Shown here: positions 1 through 6,642 of the stretch, piece by piece | Numbering within the stretch: position 1 is the stretch's first letter | Layout: each line of letters opens with the position of its first letter | From: CAMCQY01 sp044370415 | GTDB taxonomy: Bacteria > Planctomycetota > Planctomycetia > Pirellulales > UBA1268 | Length of the DNA stretch: 24,302 nt | Direction of reading: 5' to 3' | NCBI GenBank assembly: GCA_044370415.1 | Contig: JBILVO010000049.1 | Span: forward strand, 1-24,302 | Position numbers and translations under genes: made by a program | Notes under the pieces: model-generated | Told to the model about the DNA's origin: nothing | Databases searched by the model: none | Seen by the model: only the letters and a program-made list of their open reading frames with translations

Positions 1-82
1 GATGCCGCGCGAGCACGAGACCGAACCCGGCCGTGCCTCCCGCCACGATCACCCGTCGATCCCGCCACGTGCGCGTCGTCAT
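1..82 (-). CDS. SDR-family NAD(P)-dependent oxidoreductase, N-terminal fragment
   Basis: Reading the minus strand from an ATG at 82-80 gives 27 codons before the window edge. They begin MTTRTWRDRR and continue into VIVAGGTAGFGLVLARH. This is a first beta strand followed by a glycine-rich turn of the GxxxGxG type, the NAD(P)-binding signature of short-chain dehydrogenases/reductases, placed about 10 residues from the N-terminus as usual in that family. Only this cofactor-binding start is visible; the YxxxK catalytic motif would lie outside the window, so substrate and pathway cannot be named. The gene is transcribed away from pyruvate kinase, so the 90 bases between the two starts must hold both control regions. 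No strong Shine-Dalgarno sequence is visible. It could be another Rossmann-fold protein, but the turn and its position favour SDR. Confidence 0.66.
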   Translation of the reverse strand, partial: MTTRTWRDRRVIVAGGTAGFGLVLARH

Positions 83-172
83 CGGGCGGAGTCTACCGGA
101 AGAGGCACCGCGTCCGGTACAGTGCTCCTGCCCTCCTCGCCGTCCGCCCCTCCCCCCGCAGGACGCACGCCC

Positions 173-1660
173 ATGCCGACCGAATCGCCGATCGTCCGCA
201 CCAAGATCGTCGCCACCATCGGCCCCGTGTGCCGCGACGAGGCCGGGCTCCGCGGGCTGGTGGACGCCGGCGTCGACGTCTTCCGGCTCAACATGGCGCA
301 CGGCTCGATCGCCGAGCACCAGGAGGCGCTCGACCGCGTGCGCCGGGTGTCCGAGGCCGCCGGGCGGCAGATCGGCGTGCTCGTCGACCTGTCGGGGCCG
401 AAGATCCGGCTCGGCGAGATTCCGGGGGGGGCCCTCGAGTGCGTGCCGGGCGCCGTGTTGAGCTTCGTCCGCGGCGCGGAGGGCGGTGACGGCGAGCTCA
501 CCACCAGCTACGAGCGGCTCGTCGACGAGCTGGCCGTGGGCGACTCCGTGATGCTCGCCGACGGCACCGTGAGCCTCGTCGTCGAGGAGCGGACCGCGCG
601 GCACGCCCGGTGCCGCGTCGTGCAGGGCGGCCTGGTCCGCAGCCGCCAAGGGGTGAACCTGCCCGGCGTGAAGCTCTCTGTGGCGGCGATGAGCGCCGCC
701 GACTGGCAGCACGCCGAATGGGCGGCGACCGCCGGCGCCGACTTCGTCAGCCTGTCGTTCGTCCGCACGGCCGTGGAGGTGAAGCTGCTCAAGGAGCTGC
801 TGCGGACCCACGGCTCGAAGGCCCGTGTGGTGGCCAAGGTGGAGAAGCGGGAGGCGCTCGAGAACCTCGAGTCGATCGTCGAGGCCGCCGACGTCGTGAT
901 GGTCGCTCGCGGCGACCTCGGCGTGGAGATCGACGTGGCGAGCATGCCGATGATGCAGAAGCAGATCATCCGCGCATGCCAGCGGTATCAAAAGCCGGTG
1001 ATCGTGGCGACGCAGATGCTCGACAGCATGCAGCACTCCCGGCGGCCCACGCGGGCCGAGGCGACCGACGTGGCCAACGCCATCCTCGACGGCGCCGACG
1101 CCTGCATGCTCTCCGGTGAGACCGCCATCGGCGAGCATCCGCGGCTGGCCGTCGAGATGATGCGGCGGATCGCCAGCGCCACCGAGCGGCAGTACCTCGA
1201 CGACCGTCGGCAGTTTCTCGGCGAGACGCTGGGCCGGGGCCGCTCGGCGATCTCGGCGGCGGAGTTCCCGCCGGCCCCCGAGTTTCTCGTGGAGGGCCTG
1301 CACCCCATCACGCAGGCCGTGGTCGACGGGGCGGGCCGGATCGCCGCGGAACTCGACGCGAAGCTCGTCGTGGTGGCCAGCCGGAGCGGCGTGACGGCGA
1401 TCGCGCGGTCGAAGCGGCGCGGCGCCACGCCGACCGTGGGCGTGAGCGACGACCCCGCCACGCTGCGGCAGATGTCGCTCTACTGGGGCGTCACGCCCCT
1501 GGCCGCGGTCGTGGGGGGCGATATCAACGGCCTGCTGGAGCATGTCACCACGTGGGGCGTGCGCGAGGGGCGGCTCCGCAAGGGCGACCGGATTCTCCTC
1601 GTGGCGGGTATCGGATTCGGCGCCGGCGGGCATAATATGGCCCTCGTCCACGAGGTCTGA
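173..1660 (+). CDS. pyk: Pyruvate kinase
   Basis: 495-residue cytosolic glycolytic enzyme that transfers phosphate from phosphoenolpyruvate to ADP. The frame is open to the window edge, but homology begins at MPTESPIVRTKIVATIGP. The ATG at 173 has AGGA at 160-163 upstream. Visible motifs are KIVATIGP (11-18), RLNMAHGS (38-45), VDLSGPKIRL (71-80), the catalytic lysine in AKVEKRE (K222), the metal-binding ARGDLGVE (245-252, with E224 and D247), ATQMLDSM (279-286) and LSGET (313-317). The barrel A domain is interrupted by a B domain at about 82-165. A C-terminal domain (about 378-495) ends in a conserved GDRILLVAGIGFG stretch. Length is normal for the family (470-500). It is the first gene of a same-strand run; argG follows 85 bases later. 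Confidence 0.97.
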   Translation: MPTESPIVRTKIVATIGPVCRDEAGLRGLVDAGVDVFRLNMAHGSIAEHQEALDRVRRVSEAAGRQIGVLVDLSGPKIRLGEIPGGALECVPGAVLSFVRGAEGGDGELTTSYERLVDELAVGDSVMLADGTVSLVVEERTARHARCRVVQGGLVRSRQGVNLPGVKLSVAAMSAADWQHAEWAATAGADFVSLSFVRTAVEVKLLKELLRTHGSKARVVAKVEKREALENLESIVEAADVVMVARGDLGVEIDVASMPMMQKQIIRACQRYQKPVIVATQMLDSMQHSRRPTRAEATDVANAILDGADACMLSGETAIGEHPRLAVEMMRRIASATERQYLDDRRQFLGETLGRGRSAISAAEFPPAPEFLVEGLHPITQAVVDGAGRIAAELDAKLVVVASRSGVTAIARSKRRGATPTVGVSDDPATLRQMSLYWGVTPLAAVVGGDINGLLEHVTTWGVREGRLRKGDRILLVAGIGFGAGGHNMALVHEV

Positions 1661-1683
1661 GCGGGTGACCGGGCCCGACGGTC

Positions 1684-1730
1684 GGGTCAGGCATGACCCC
1701 TATGGACAACGAAACCAGTCACAACGAAAC
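1684..1730 (+). promoter_or_regulatory. Palindrome and direct repeat in the argG leader
   Basis: The 85-base gap between pyk and argG holds a perfect palindrome, GGGTCA (1684-1689), GGCA, TGACCC (1694-1699). Two exact copies of ACAACGAAAC follow at 1706-1715 and 1721-1730, 15 bases apart. GGAA at 1735-1738 is the probable ribosome binding site. No T-tract follows the hairpin, so it is not a good intrinsic terminator. The arrangement could be an operator or a leader element controlling argG separately from pyk. The repeats are seen directly; a regulatory role is inferred. Confidence 0.35.
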
Positions 1731-1745
1731 ACGCGGAACAGGTCG

Positions 1746-2963
1746 ATGAAGAAGAAGTGCGTGCTGGCGTATTCGGGAGGGCTCGACACCTCGGTGATCC
1801 TCGGCTGGCTCATCGAGCAGGGCTACGAGGTGGTGGCTGTCTACGTCGACCTCGGGCAGCCCTGCGAGGACCGCGAGGCGACGCTGGCCAAGGCGCGGGC
1901 CTGCGGCGCCGCCAAGGCGCTGATCGTGGACGTCCGAGAGGAGCTCTGCCGCGACTTCGCCTTCCCGGTGATGCAGTGGCAGGCCCGCTACGAGGGCACC
2001 TATCTGCTCGGCACGTCGATCGCGCGGCCGCTCATCAGCAAGGTCTGCGTGGAGATCGCGCACCGGGAGGGAGCGACCGTCTACGCGCACGGCGCCACCG
2101 GCAAGGGCAACGACCAGTGCCGCTTCCAACTGGCCGCCGAGGCCCTCGACCCGGCGATCACGGTGCTCGCCCCGTGGCGGATTCCCGAGTTCCGGGCGCG
2201 GTTTCCCGGCCGCAAGGAGCTGATCGAGTTCTGCGAGGCGAAGAACATCCCCGTGAAGGCGTCGAAGTCGAAGCCCTACAGCTCCGACGAGAACTGCCTG
2301 CACACGAGCTACGAGGCGGGGCTTCTCGAGGAACTCACGACCGACGGTTTCGGGCTCGTCGACTTCGGCATGACCGTGTCGCCGCAGGCCGCCCCCGACA
2401 CGCCCGAGGTGGTGCGGCTCGACTTCGAGTCGGGCGTGCCGGTGCGGGTGAACGGCCGACAGCTGCCGGCGCACGAGATGGTGCTCGAGCTCAATCAGAT
2501 CGGCGGCCGCAACGGCGTCGGCCGCACCGACATCGTCGAGAACCGTCTCGTCGGCATGAAGAGCCGCGGCGTCTACGAGGCGCCGGGCATGACGCTCCTC
2601 TACGAGGCGCACCGGCTGGTCGAGCAGATGACGCTCGACCGCGACCTCGTGCACCTCCGCGACCGGCTCTCACCCGAGGTGGCGGAGATGGTGTACTACG
2701 GCTTCTGGTACGTCGCGAAGATGGACGCCCTGATGGCGTTCATCCGCGAGGCGCAGAAGCCCGTCACCGGCACCGTGGAGCTGAACCTCTACAAGGGCAA
2801 CGTCCTGGTGAAGAGCCGCCAGAGCGGCCAGAGTCTCTACGATGCGGCGATCGCGTCGATGGAGGGCGGCGGTTCCTCCTACGACCAGACCGACGCCGAG
2901 GGATTCCTGCGGATTCTCGGCCTGCCCTCGCGGGTGCAGGGGCACGTGCGGCCCCGGCGATGA
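1746..2963 (+). CDS. argG: Argininosuccinate synthase
   Basis: 405-residue cytosolic enzyme joining citrulline and aspartate with ATP cleavage to AMP and pyrophosphate, the penultimate step of arginine synthesis. The start is fixed by the family N-terminus MKKKCVLAYSGGLDTSV, whose AYSGGLDTS (8-16) is the PP-loop ATP pyrophosphatase signature. AHGATGKGNDQCRF (114-127) binds citrulline and AMP. YSSDENCLHTSYEAG (178-192) is a divergent form of the usual YS.DEN....S.E.G segment. GVGRTDIVENRLVGMKSRG (257-275) is highly conserved, and a helical C-terminal oligomerisation tail ends at 405. Length is typical. The ATG at 1746 has GGAA seven bases upstream. The stop shares four bases with the start of the next gene (ATGA), which implies translational coupling. 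Confidence 0.97.
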   Translation: MKKKCVLAYSGGLDTSVILGWLIEQGYEVVAVYVDLGQPCEDREATLAKARACGAAKALIVDVREELCRDFAFPVMQWQARYEGTYLLGTSIARPLISKVCVEIAHREGATVYAHGATGKGNDQCRFQLAAEALDPAITVLAPWRIPEFRARFPGRKELIEFCEAKNIPVKASKSKPYSSDENCLHTSYEAGLLEELTTDGFGLVDFGMTVSPQAAPDTPEVVRLDFESGVPVRVNGRQLPAHEMVLELNQIGGRNGVGRTDIVENRLVGMKSRGVYEAPGMTLLYEAHRLVEQMTLDRDLVHLRDRLSPEVAEMVYYGFWYVAKMDALMAFIREAQKPVTGTVELNLYKGNVLVKSRQSGQSLYDAAIASMEGGGSSYDQTDAEGFLRILGLPSRVQGHVRPRR

Positions 2964-4204
2964 GCCCGCGGCTGCTGCGGCTGCTCGTCGGCATCGACGC
3001 ACGGCGGCCTGCGTCGTGGATCGCACTGGCGGTCGGCGCCGCGGCCGGTTGGTGGGCCGTCGTCACCGGGCCGCACGCCTGGCTGGTGGGCGTTGCCTGC
3101 GGCACGTCGGTGCTCGTCGCCGCGGCGGCCGTCGGCGACCTGCCGGTGGAGCTCTGCCGGGGCTCGGCCTGCATCCCGCCTGCCCGGCTCGCGGCTGTCT
3201 GGGGAATGCTGCGGGCGGCCTGGCCGCTCGTGGGCGCCGTCACTGCAGCCTGCCTGGCGTCCGGGGCCGAGGCGTTCCCTGCAACGCCGGCGGTGGCCGC
3301 GGTGCTTGCCGGCGGCATGACGGTCGCGGCCATCGTCGTCGCGCGTACGGCCCGCGCGACCGCGGCCGACGCCGCGGCGGTCGCGCTGGCCATCGGCGGT
3401 GCCGGTGCCGCGGCCGGGCTGGCGTTCGGGCTCGCGGTCGGATCATCGGGGGGCGGTGGATGGGAGGCGGTCGCTGCGTCAGCCGCCGGCTGGTGCCTCG
3501 CCGCGGCGGTCGCGGTCGTGGCATGGCGGACCTTCGCCGAGGCCGACGCCGTCGTCGATCTGCTGGCGTTCGCCGGCCACCCGCCCGGCGCCGTGCCTGC
3601 CATTGGCTGGGAGCGGCTGCACCTCGATCCGCTGCCGGCCGTCGGCCCGGTCCAGGGCGTCCTTGAGAGGCTGGCCATGGCCAGCACGCTGGTCGCCATG
3701 GCCGGCTGGCTCATCCTGCGGCCCGACCTCGTCCCTGAGTCCGGCCACGGTGCCGCGGCCCCCGCCTGGCCGTGGGCGCTGCTCTCCGCGGTCTGGTACG
3801 TCTGCCTGGCGGTGCCCCGCGCGACGCTGCTTGACGGTGCCTGCGGCACGGCCGCCTGGGAGCGGCTCTTCCTGTCGGCTGCGGGGCCGGCGACCGACGG
3901 CCCGGGCCGCATCCGCGGGCTCACGGCAGGGCGGGTCGGCGGGCCGCGGTTCGCCGCGGTTGCCGCGCTCGTCCCGGCCGCGATTCTCGGCTGGCCCCCG
4001 CTCGTCGGCGGCCTCGTCTCGTCGACGAGTCCGTCGCACGGCTGGCCGCCCCTGGCGATCACGGCGGGGCTGGCGTTCGCGGCCGTGGCCCTCGCGACGC
4101 TCACCATGGCTGGAACGAGGACCGGTGCGGCCCGCGAGACGATCTTCGCCGTGGCGCTGGCGTTCGCGGTCACAACGATGCTCGCCGCAGCCGGGCTCCC
4201 CTGA
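2960..4204 (+). CDS. Unrecognised polytopic membrane protein coupled to argG
   Basis: 414 residues, rich in Ala, Gly, Val and Leu, with about ten hydrophobic segments of membrane-spanning length. Rough positions are 19-35, 40-60, 87-103, 110-128, 138-160, 171-190, 236-254, 270-287, 330-350, 366-386 and 393-412. The longest soluble stretches are about 191-235 and 288-328. The ATG overlaps the argG stop in an ATGA junction, so ribosomes finishing argG probably re-initiate here. I see no nucleotide-binding, transporter or catalytic signature and do not recognise the family. Position alone does not prove a role in arginine metabolism; it may simply be a low-abundance inner-membrane protein expressed from the argG transcript. 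Continuous reading with no frame breaks and family-like base use support a real gene. Confidence 0.8.
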   Translation: MSPRLLRLLVGIDARRPASWIALAVGAAAGWWAVVTGPHAWLVGVACGTSVLVAAAAVGDLPVELCRGSACIPPARLAAVWGMLRAAWPLVGAVTAACLASGAEAFPATPAVAAVLAGGMTVAAIVVARTARATAADAAAVALAIGGAGAAAGLAFGLAVGSSGGGGWEAVAASAAGWCLAAAVAVVAWRTFAEADAVVDLLAFAGHPPGAVPAIGWERLHLDPLPAVGPVQGVLERLAMASTLVAMAGWLILRPDLVPESGHGAAAPAWPWALLSAVWYVCLAVPRATLLDGACGTAAWERLFLSAAGPATDGPGRIRGLTAGRVGGPRFAAVAALVPAAILGWPPLVGGLVSSTSPSHGWPPLAITAGLAFAAVALATLTMAGTRTGAARETIFAVALAFAVTTMLAAAGLP

Positions 4205-4405
4205 TCGGGCCGACGGCGGCATCCCCCACGCGGAGCGCCCGGCACGCCGCAGACCGTCCGCCCGCCATACCTCCCAGACAGCCCAGCCTCGTGGCGGCGG
4301 CGCCGGCCGATGCCGACGGGATTTCATGTTGAGGAAACTGCGGTTTCCTGCGAACCTTCTGGCCTGCCAGTGGTGTCGGCCCGGCCGACGAGCGTCCGCG
4401 GAGAA

Positions 4406-4435
4406 TTGAGAAACGATGCCCGGAAGAACGATATC
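4406..4435 (+). promoter_or_regulatory. Possible promoter for the DUF3352-like gene
   Basis: TTGAGA at 4406-4411 matches the -35 consensus at five of six positions. GATATC follows after 18 bases and matches the -10 at only three of six. It sits in a relatively AT-rich patch about 80 bases before the GTG start at 4515. The call is weak and rests on motif and position only. Confidence 0.25.
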
Positions 4436-4500
4436 CAGAGGAACGATGGGGCCCGAGAAGGGGATCACAGCGCCCGTGGCGCCGGTTGTCCCGCATCCCG

Positions 4501-4507
4501 AAGGAGG
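4501..4507 (+). promoter_or_regulatory. Strong Shine-Dalgarno fixing a GTG start
   Basis: AAGGAGG at 4501-4507 is near-perfect and lies seven bases before GTG at 4515. In-frame ATG codons at 4416 and 4446 are further upstream and lack such a site; an ATG at 4539 is a weaker alternative. This decides the start of the following gene. Confidence 0.75.
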
Positions 4508-4514
4508 TTGTGTC

Positions 4515-6563
4515 GTGGACGGAACAAGACTCGAGCGGATGAACGTCACCGTCCACGCGATCCGATCGCTGCGGCTGGCCGCCTGCCTCGCCGTGGCCGG
4601 CATCGGCCTCCTCGTCCACGGCAGTGCCGCGGACGCCGCCGGCGCCTTCACGGCCAGCGAGAAGATCTTCCCCGCGACCACCCGCGGCTGGCTGAGCATC
4701 CCGAACACGCCCGCCTTCCGGGAGCGGTTCGACGCCAGTCAGTACGGTCAGCTGCTTCACGATCCCGTGATGAAGCCGTTCATCGACAGCGCCCGCAAGC
4801 AGGTCGAGACCTCGGCCAACCGCCGGTTCGGCCGGCTGGGCCTCACGCTCGAGGACATGATCGACGCCTGCGGCGGCGAGTGCGCGGCCGGGGCCGTGGA
4901 GTCTCCCTCCGGCCGGCTGGCCACCGTGGTGCTGCTCGACACGACTGGCCACGATCAGCAGGCCCGCGAGCTCGTCGAGACGATGACCAAGCGGCTGGAG
5001 GAGCAGAAGGGAACCAGGCTGGACGGGGCCAAGGCCGCCGGCGACGGTGGCGCGGCGGTGACGGTCTACCAACTCCCCGCGGCAGATGCCGGTGGCCGCA
5101 CCGCGCCGCAGGAGCAGCGCGTTGCGTTCGCCCTGGTCGGGGCCGCGCTGGTCGTCGGTGACGATCCCGCCCTCGTCGCCCAAGTGATCGGCACCCTCGC
5201 CGAGGGCCGGGGCGACTGCATCGCGTCGTTGCCGACGTTCGAGAAGGTCGTGGGCAGCGCCCAGAGCCAGCTCAACGTGGCGGCGCCGCTCCGCTGGTTC
5301 GTCGATCCGATGGCGTTCGCCAAGGCCTACCAGGCCACCAACCCGCCGCGGGAGAAGCGCAAGGGGCCGGACTACGTGGCGATCGTCGCACGGCAGGGCT
5401 TCGACTGCATCAAGGCCGCCGGCGGCGCGCTCGCGTTCGGCGACTCGGGCCACGCCATGCGGCACCACACGATCGTGCACGCGCCGCCGCTGCCCGGCCG
5501 GCAGCCGTTCACGGCCGACCGGTTCGCGCTCGGCGCCCGCATCCTGCATTTCCCGGACGTGGCGACCATCGACCCGCAGCCGTGGGTGCCGCGCGACGTC
5601 GCGGGCTGGACGTCGATGCAGTGGGACCTGCGGAATGCGTTCGTCTCCGTCGAGTCGCTGGTCGACGACGTCGTCGGCGAGAAGGGCGTCTACGACGACG
5701 TGATCGCCTCCGTGAAAGAGGATCCGGACGGTCCGCAGATCGACATCGAGAAGGATCTCGTCGCGGCGCTCGGCAGCCGTGTGACGCTGATCACCGACCA
5801 CACGACGCCGATCGACGTCGACAGCGAGCGGCTGGTGATCGCCGTCGAGGCGGTCGATCCCACCCGCGTGGCCGCCACGGTCGCCAAGAGCATGTCGATC
5901 GACCCCGACATGGCGAAGATCGACGTGCAGGGGCACGTTGCCTGGGAGCTGATCGACCGTTCGTCCGCCATTCCGAAGCTGGAGGTGGAGACGCCGGGCG
6001 GTGCCGTGCCCCACGCTGATCGCGACGATGACCGCAGCCGCAGGGCGAAGCTCCGCGAGCGCGAGGAGAAACTGCTGCCCCACTCGGTCGTGACGGTGGC
6101 CCACGGGCACCTGCTGGTGGCCTCGCACCGCGACATCCTCGAGCGGGTGCTGGCGACCGACGGCGGCGTCGAGTCGCTCGGCCAGGCGGCCGACCACGCC
6201 CAGGTCGCCGCCGAGATCTCTCGGCTGCTTCCCGGCAGCGCCGCGGTGCGATCGTTCAGCCGCGAGGAGGAGCTGGTCAGGCCGGCCTACGAGATGCTGC
6301 GGCAGGGCTCGATGCCGAAGTCGAAGAGCCTCACCGGCCAGATGCTCAACGCCCTGTTCGGCGACGGCAAGCCGGGCAGCGTGCGGGAGCCGCGGCTCGA
6401 CGGCACGGCCCTGCCCGACTTCGAGATGATTCGCCGCTATTTCGGCACGGCCGGCATCGGGATGCAGACGCTGCCCGACGGCTGGGCCATCACGGGAGTC
6501 TCGCTGCCCCGCACGCAGCAGGAGCCGGAGGTCGCCCGGCGGCCGCTCTCGCCCCCGAAGTGA
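4515..6563 (+). CDS. Large exported protein, DUF3352-like
   Basis: 682 residues from the GTG at 4515. The N-terminus has positive charges (about residues 5-20), a hydrophobic stretch LAACLAVAGIGLLVHG and an AADAA cleavage region, so export is expected. The mature part begins with a substrate-like segment (TRGWLSIPNTPAFRERF). It includes repeated patterns of the type seen in DUF3352 proteins, for example FALVGAALVVGDDPALVAQV in the first half and VTVAHGHLLVASHRDILERV in the second, each followed by a helix. No enzyme motif, haem site or membrane anchor after the signal is visible. DUF3352 proteins are of unknown function. A charged segment near DRDDDRSRRAKLREREEK looks like a linker. The gene ends 79 bases from a convergent hydrolase gene. 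Exported status is well supported; the family name is tentative. Confidence 0.8.
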   Translation: MDGTRLERMNVTVHAIRSLRLAACLAVAGIGLLVHGSAADAAGAFTASEKIFPATTRGWLSIPNTPAFRERFDASQYGQLLHDPVMKPFIDSARKQVETSANRRFGRLGLTLEDMIDACGGECAAGAVESPSGRLATVVLLDTTGHDQQARELVETMTKRLEEQKGTRLDGAKAAGDGGAAVTVYQLPAADAGGRTAPQEQRVAFALVGAALVVGDDPALVAQVIGTLAEGRGDCIASLPTFEKVVGSAQSQLNVAAPLRWFVDPMAFAKAYQATNPPREKRKGPDYVAIVARQGFDCIKAAGGALAFGDSGHAMRHHTIVHAPPLPGRQPFTADRFALGARILHFPDVATIDPQPWVPRDVAGWTSMQWDLRNAFVSVESLVDDVVGEKGVYDDVIASVKEDPDGPQIDIEKDLVAALGSRVTLITDHTTPIDVDSERLVIAVEAVDPTRVAATVAKSMSIDPDMAKIDVQGHVAWELIDRSSAIPKLEVETPGGAVPHADRDDDRSRRAKLREREEKLLPHSVVTVAHGHLLVASHRDILERVLATDGGVESLGQAADHAQVAAEISRLLPGSAAVRSFSREEELVRPAYEMLRQGSMPKSKSLTGQMLNALFGDGKPGSVREPRLDGTALPDFEMIRRYFGTAGIGMQTLPDGWAITGVSLPRTQQEPEVARRPLSPPK

Positions 6564-6615
6564 CCGTTCGTGCCAGTGACGGGTCGTCCACGACGAGTCT
6601 GCCGGCAGGAGAGGT

Positions 6616-6633
6616 CCGGCGGAGATTCGCCGG
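6616..6633. terminator. Hairpin between convergent genes
   Basis: CCGGCG (6616-6621) and CGCCGG (6628-6633) form a six-pair stem around GAGATT, in the 79-base space between two genes that end facing each other. There is no T-tract on either strand, so this is at best a weak or factor-assisted bidirectional terminator. Confidence 0.3.
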
Positions 6634-6642
6634 GGGGCTCGC

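Larger units (their letters stand above)
4205..4514. other. 310-base gap upstream of the DUF3352-like gene
   Basis: No coding stretch can be supported here. It holds a compact hairpin, AGGAAAC (4332-4338), TGCG, GTTTCCT (4343-4349), with seven exact pairs. It also holds a promoter-like pair TTGAGA (4406-4411) and GATATC (4430-4435), and it ends in a strong ribosome binding site. The minus-strand open frames across it are shadows. Confidence 0.5.

Noticed and set aside
90..123. Promoter-like boxes TACAGT (118-123, +) and TAGACT (95-90, -) in the pyk/SDR divergent gap
   Set aside because: No matching -35 elements, and one is only eight bases from the ATG. Too weak to annotate.
2..172. N-terminal extension of pyruvate kinase to the window edge
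   Set aside because: The 57 extra codons are Pro/Arg/Ser-rich and unlike the family; the minus strand of 1-82 encodes a better SDR start, and ATG 173 has a ribosome binding site.
4170..6197. 675-codon minus-strand frame opposite the DUF3352-like gene
   Set aside because: Composition is that of a shadow frame with no domain, and the plus-strand gene has a strong ribosome binding site and signal peptide.
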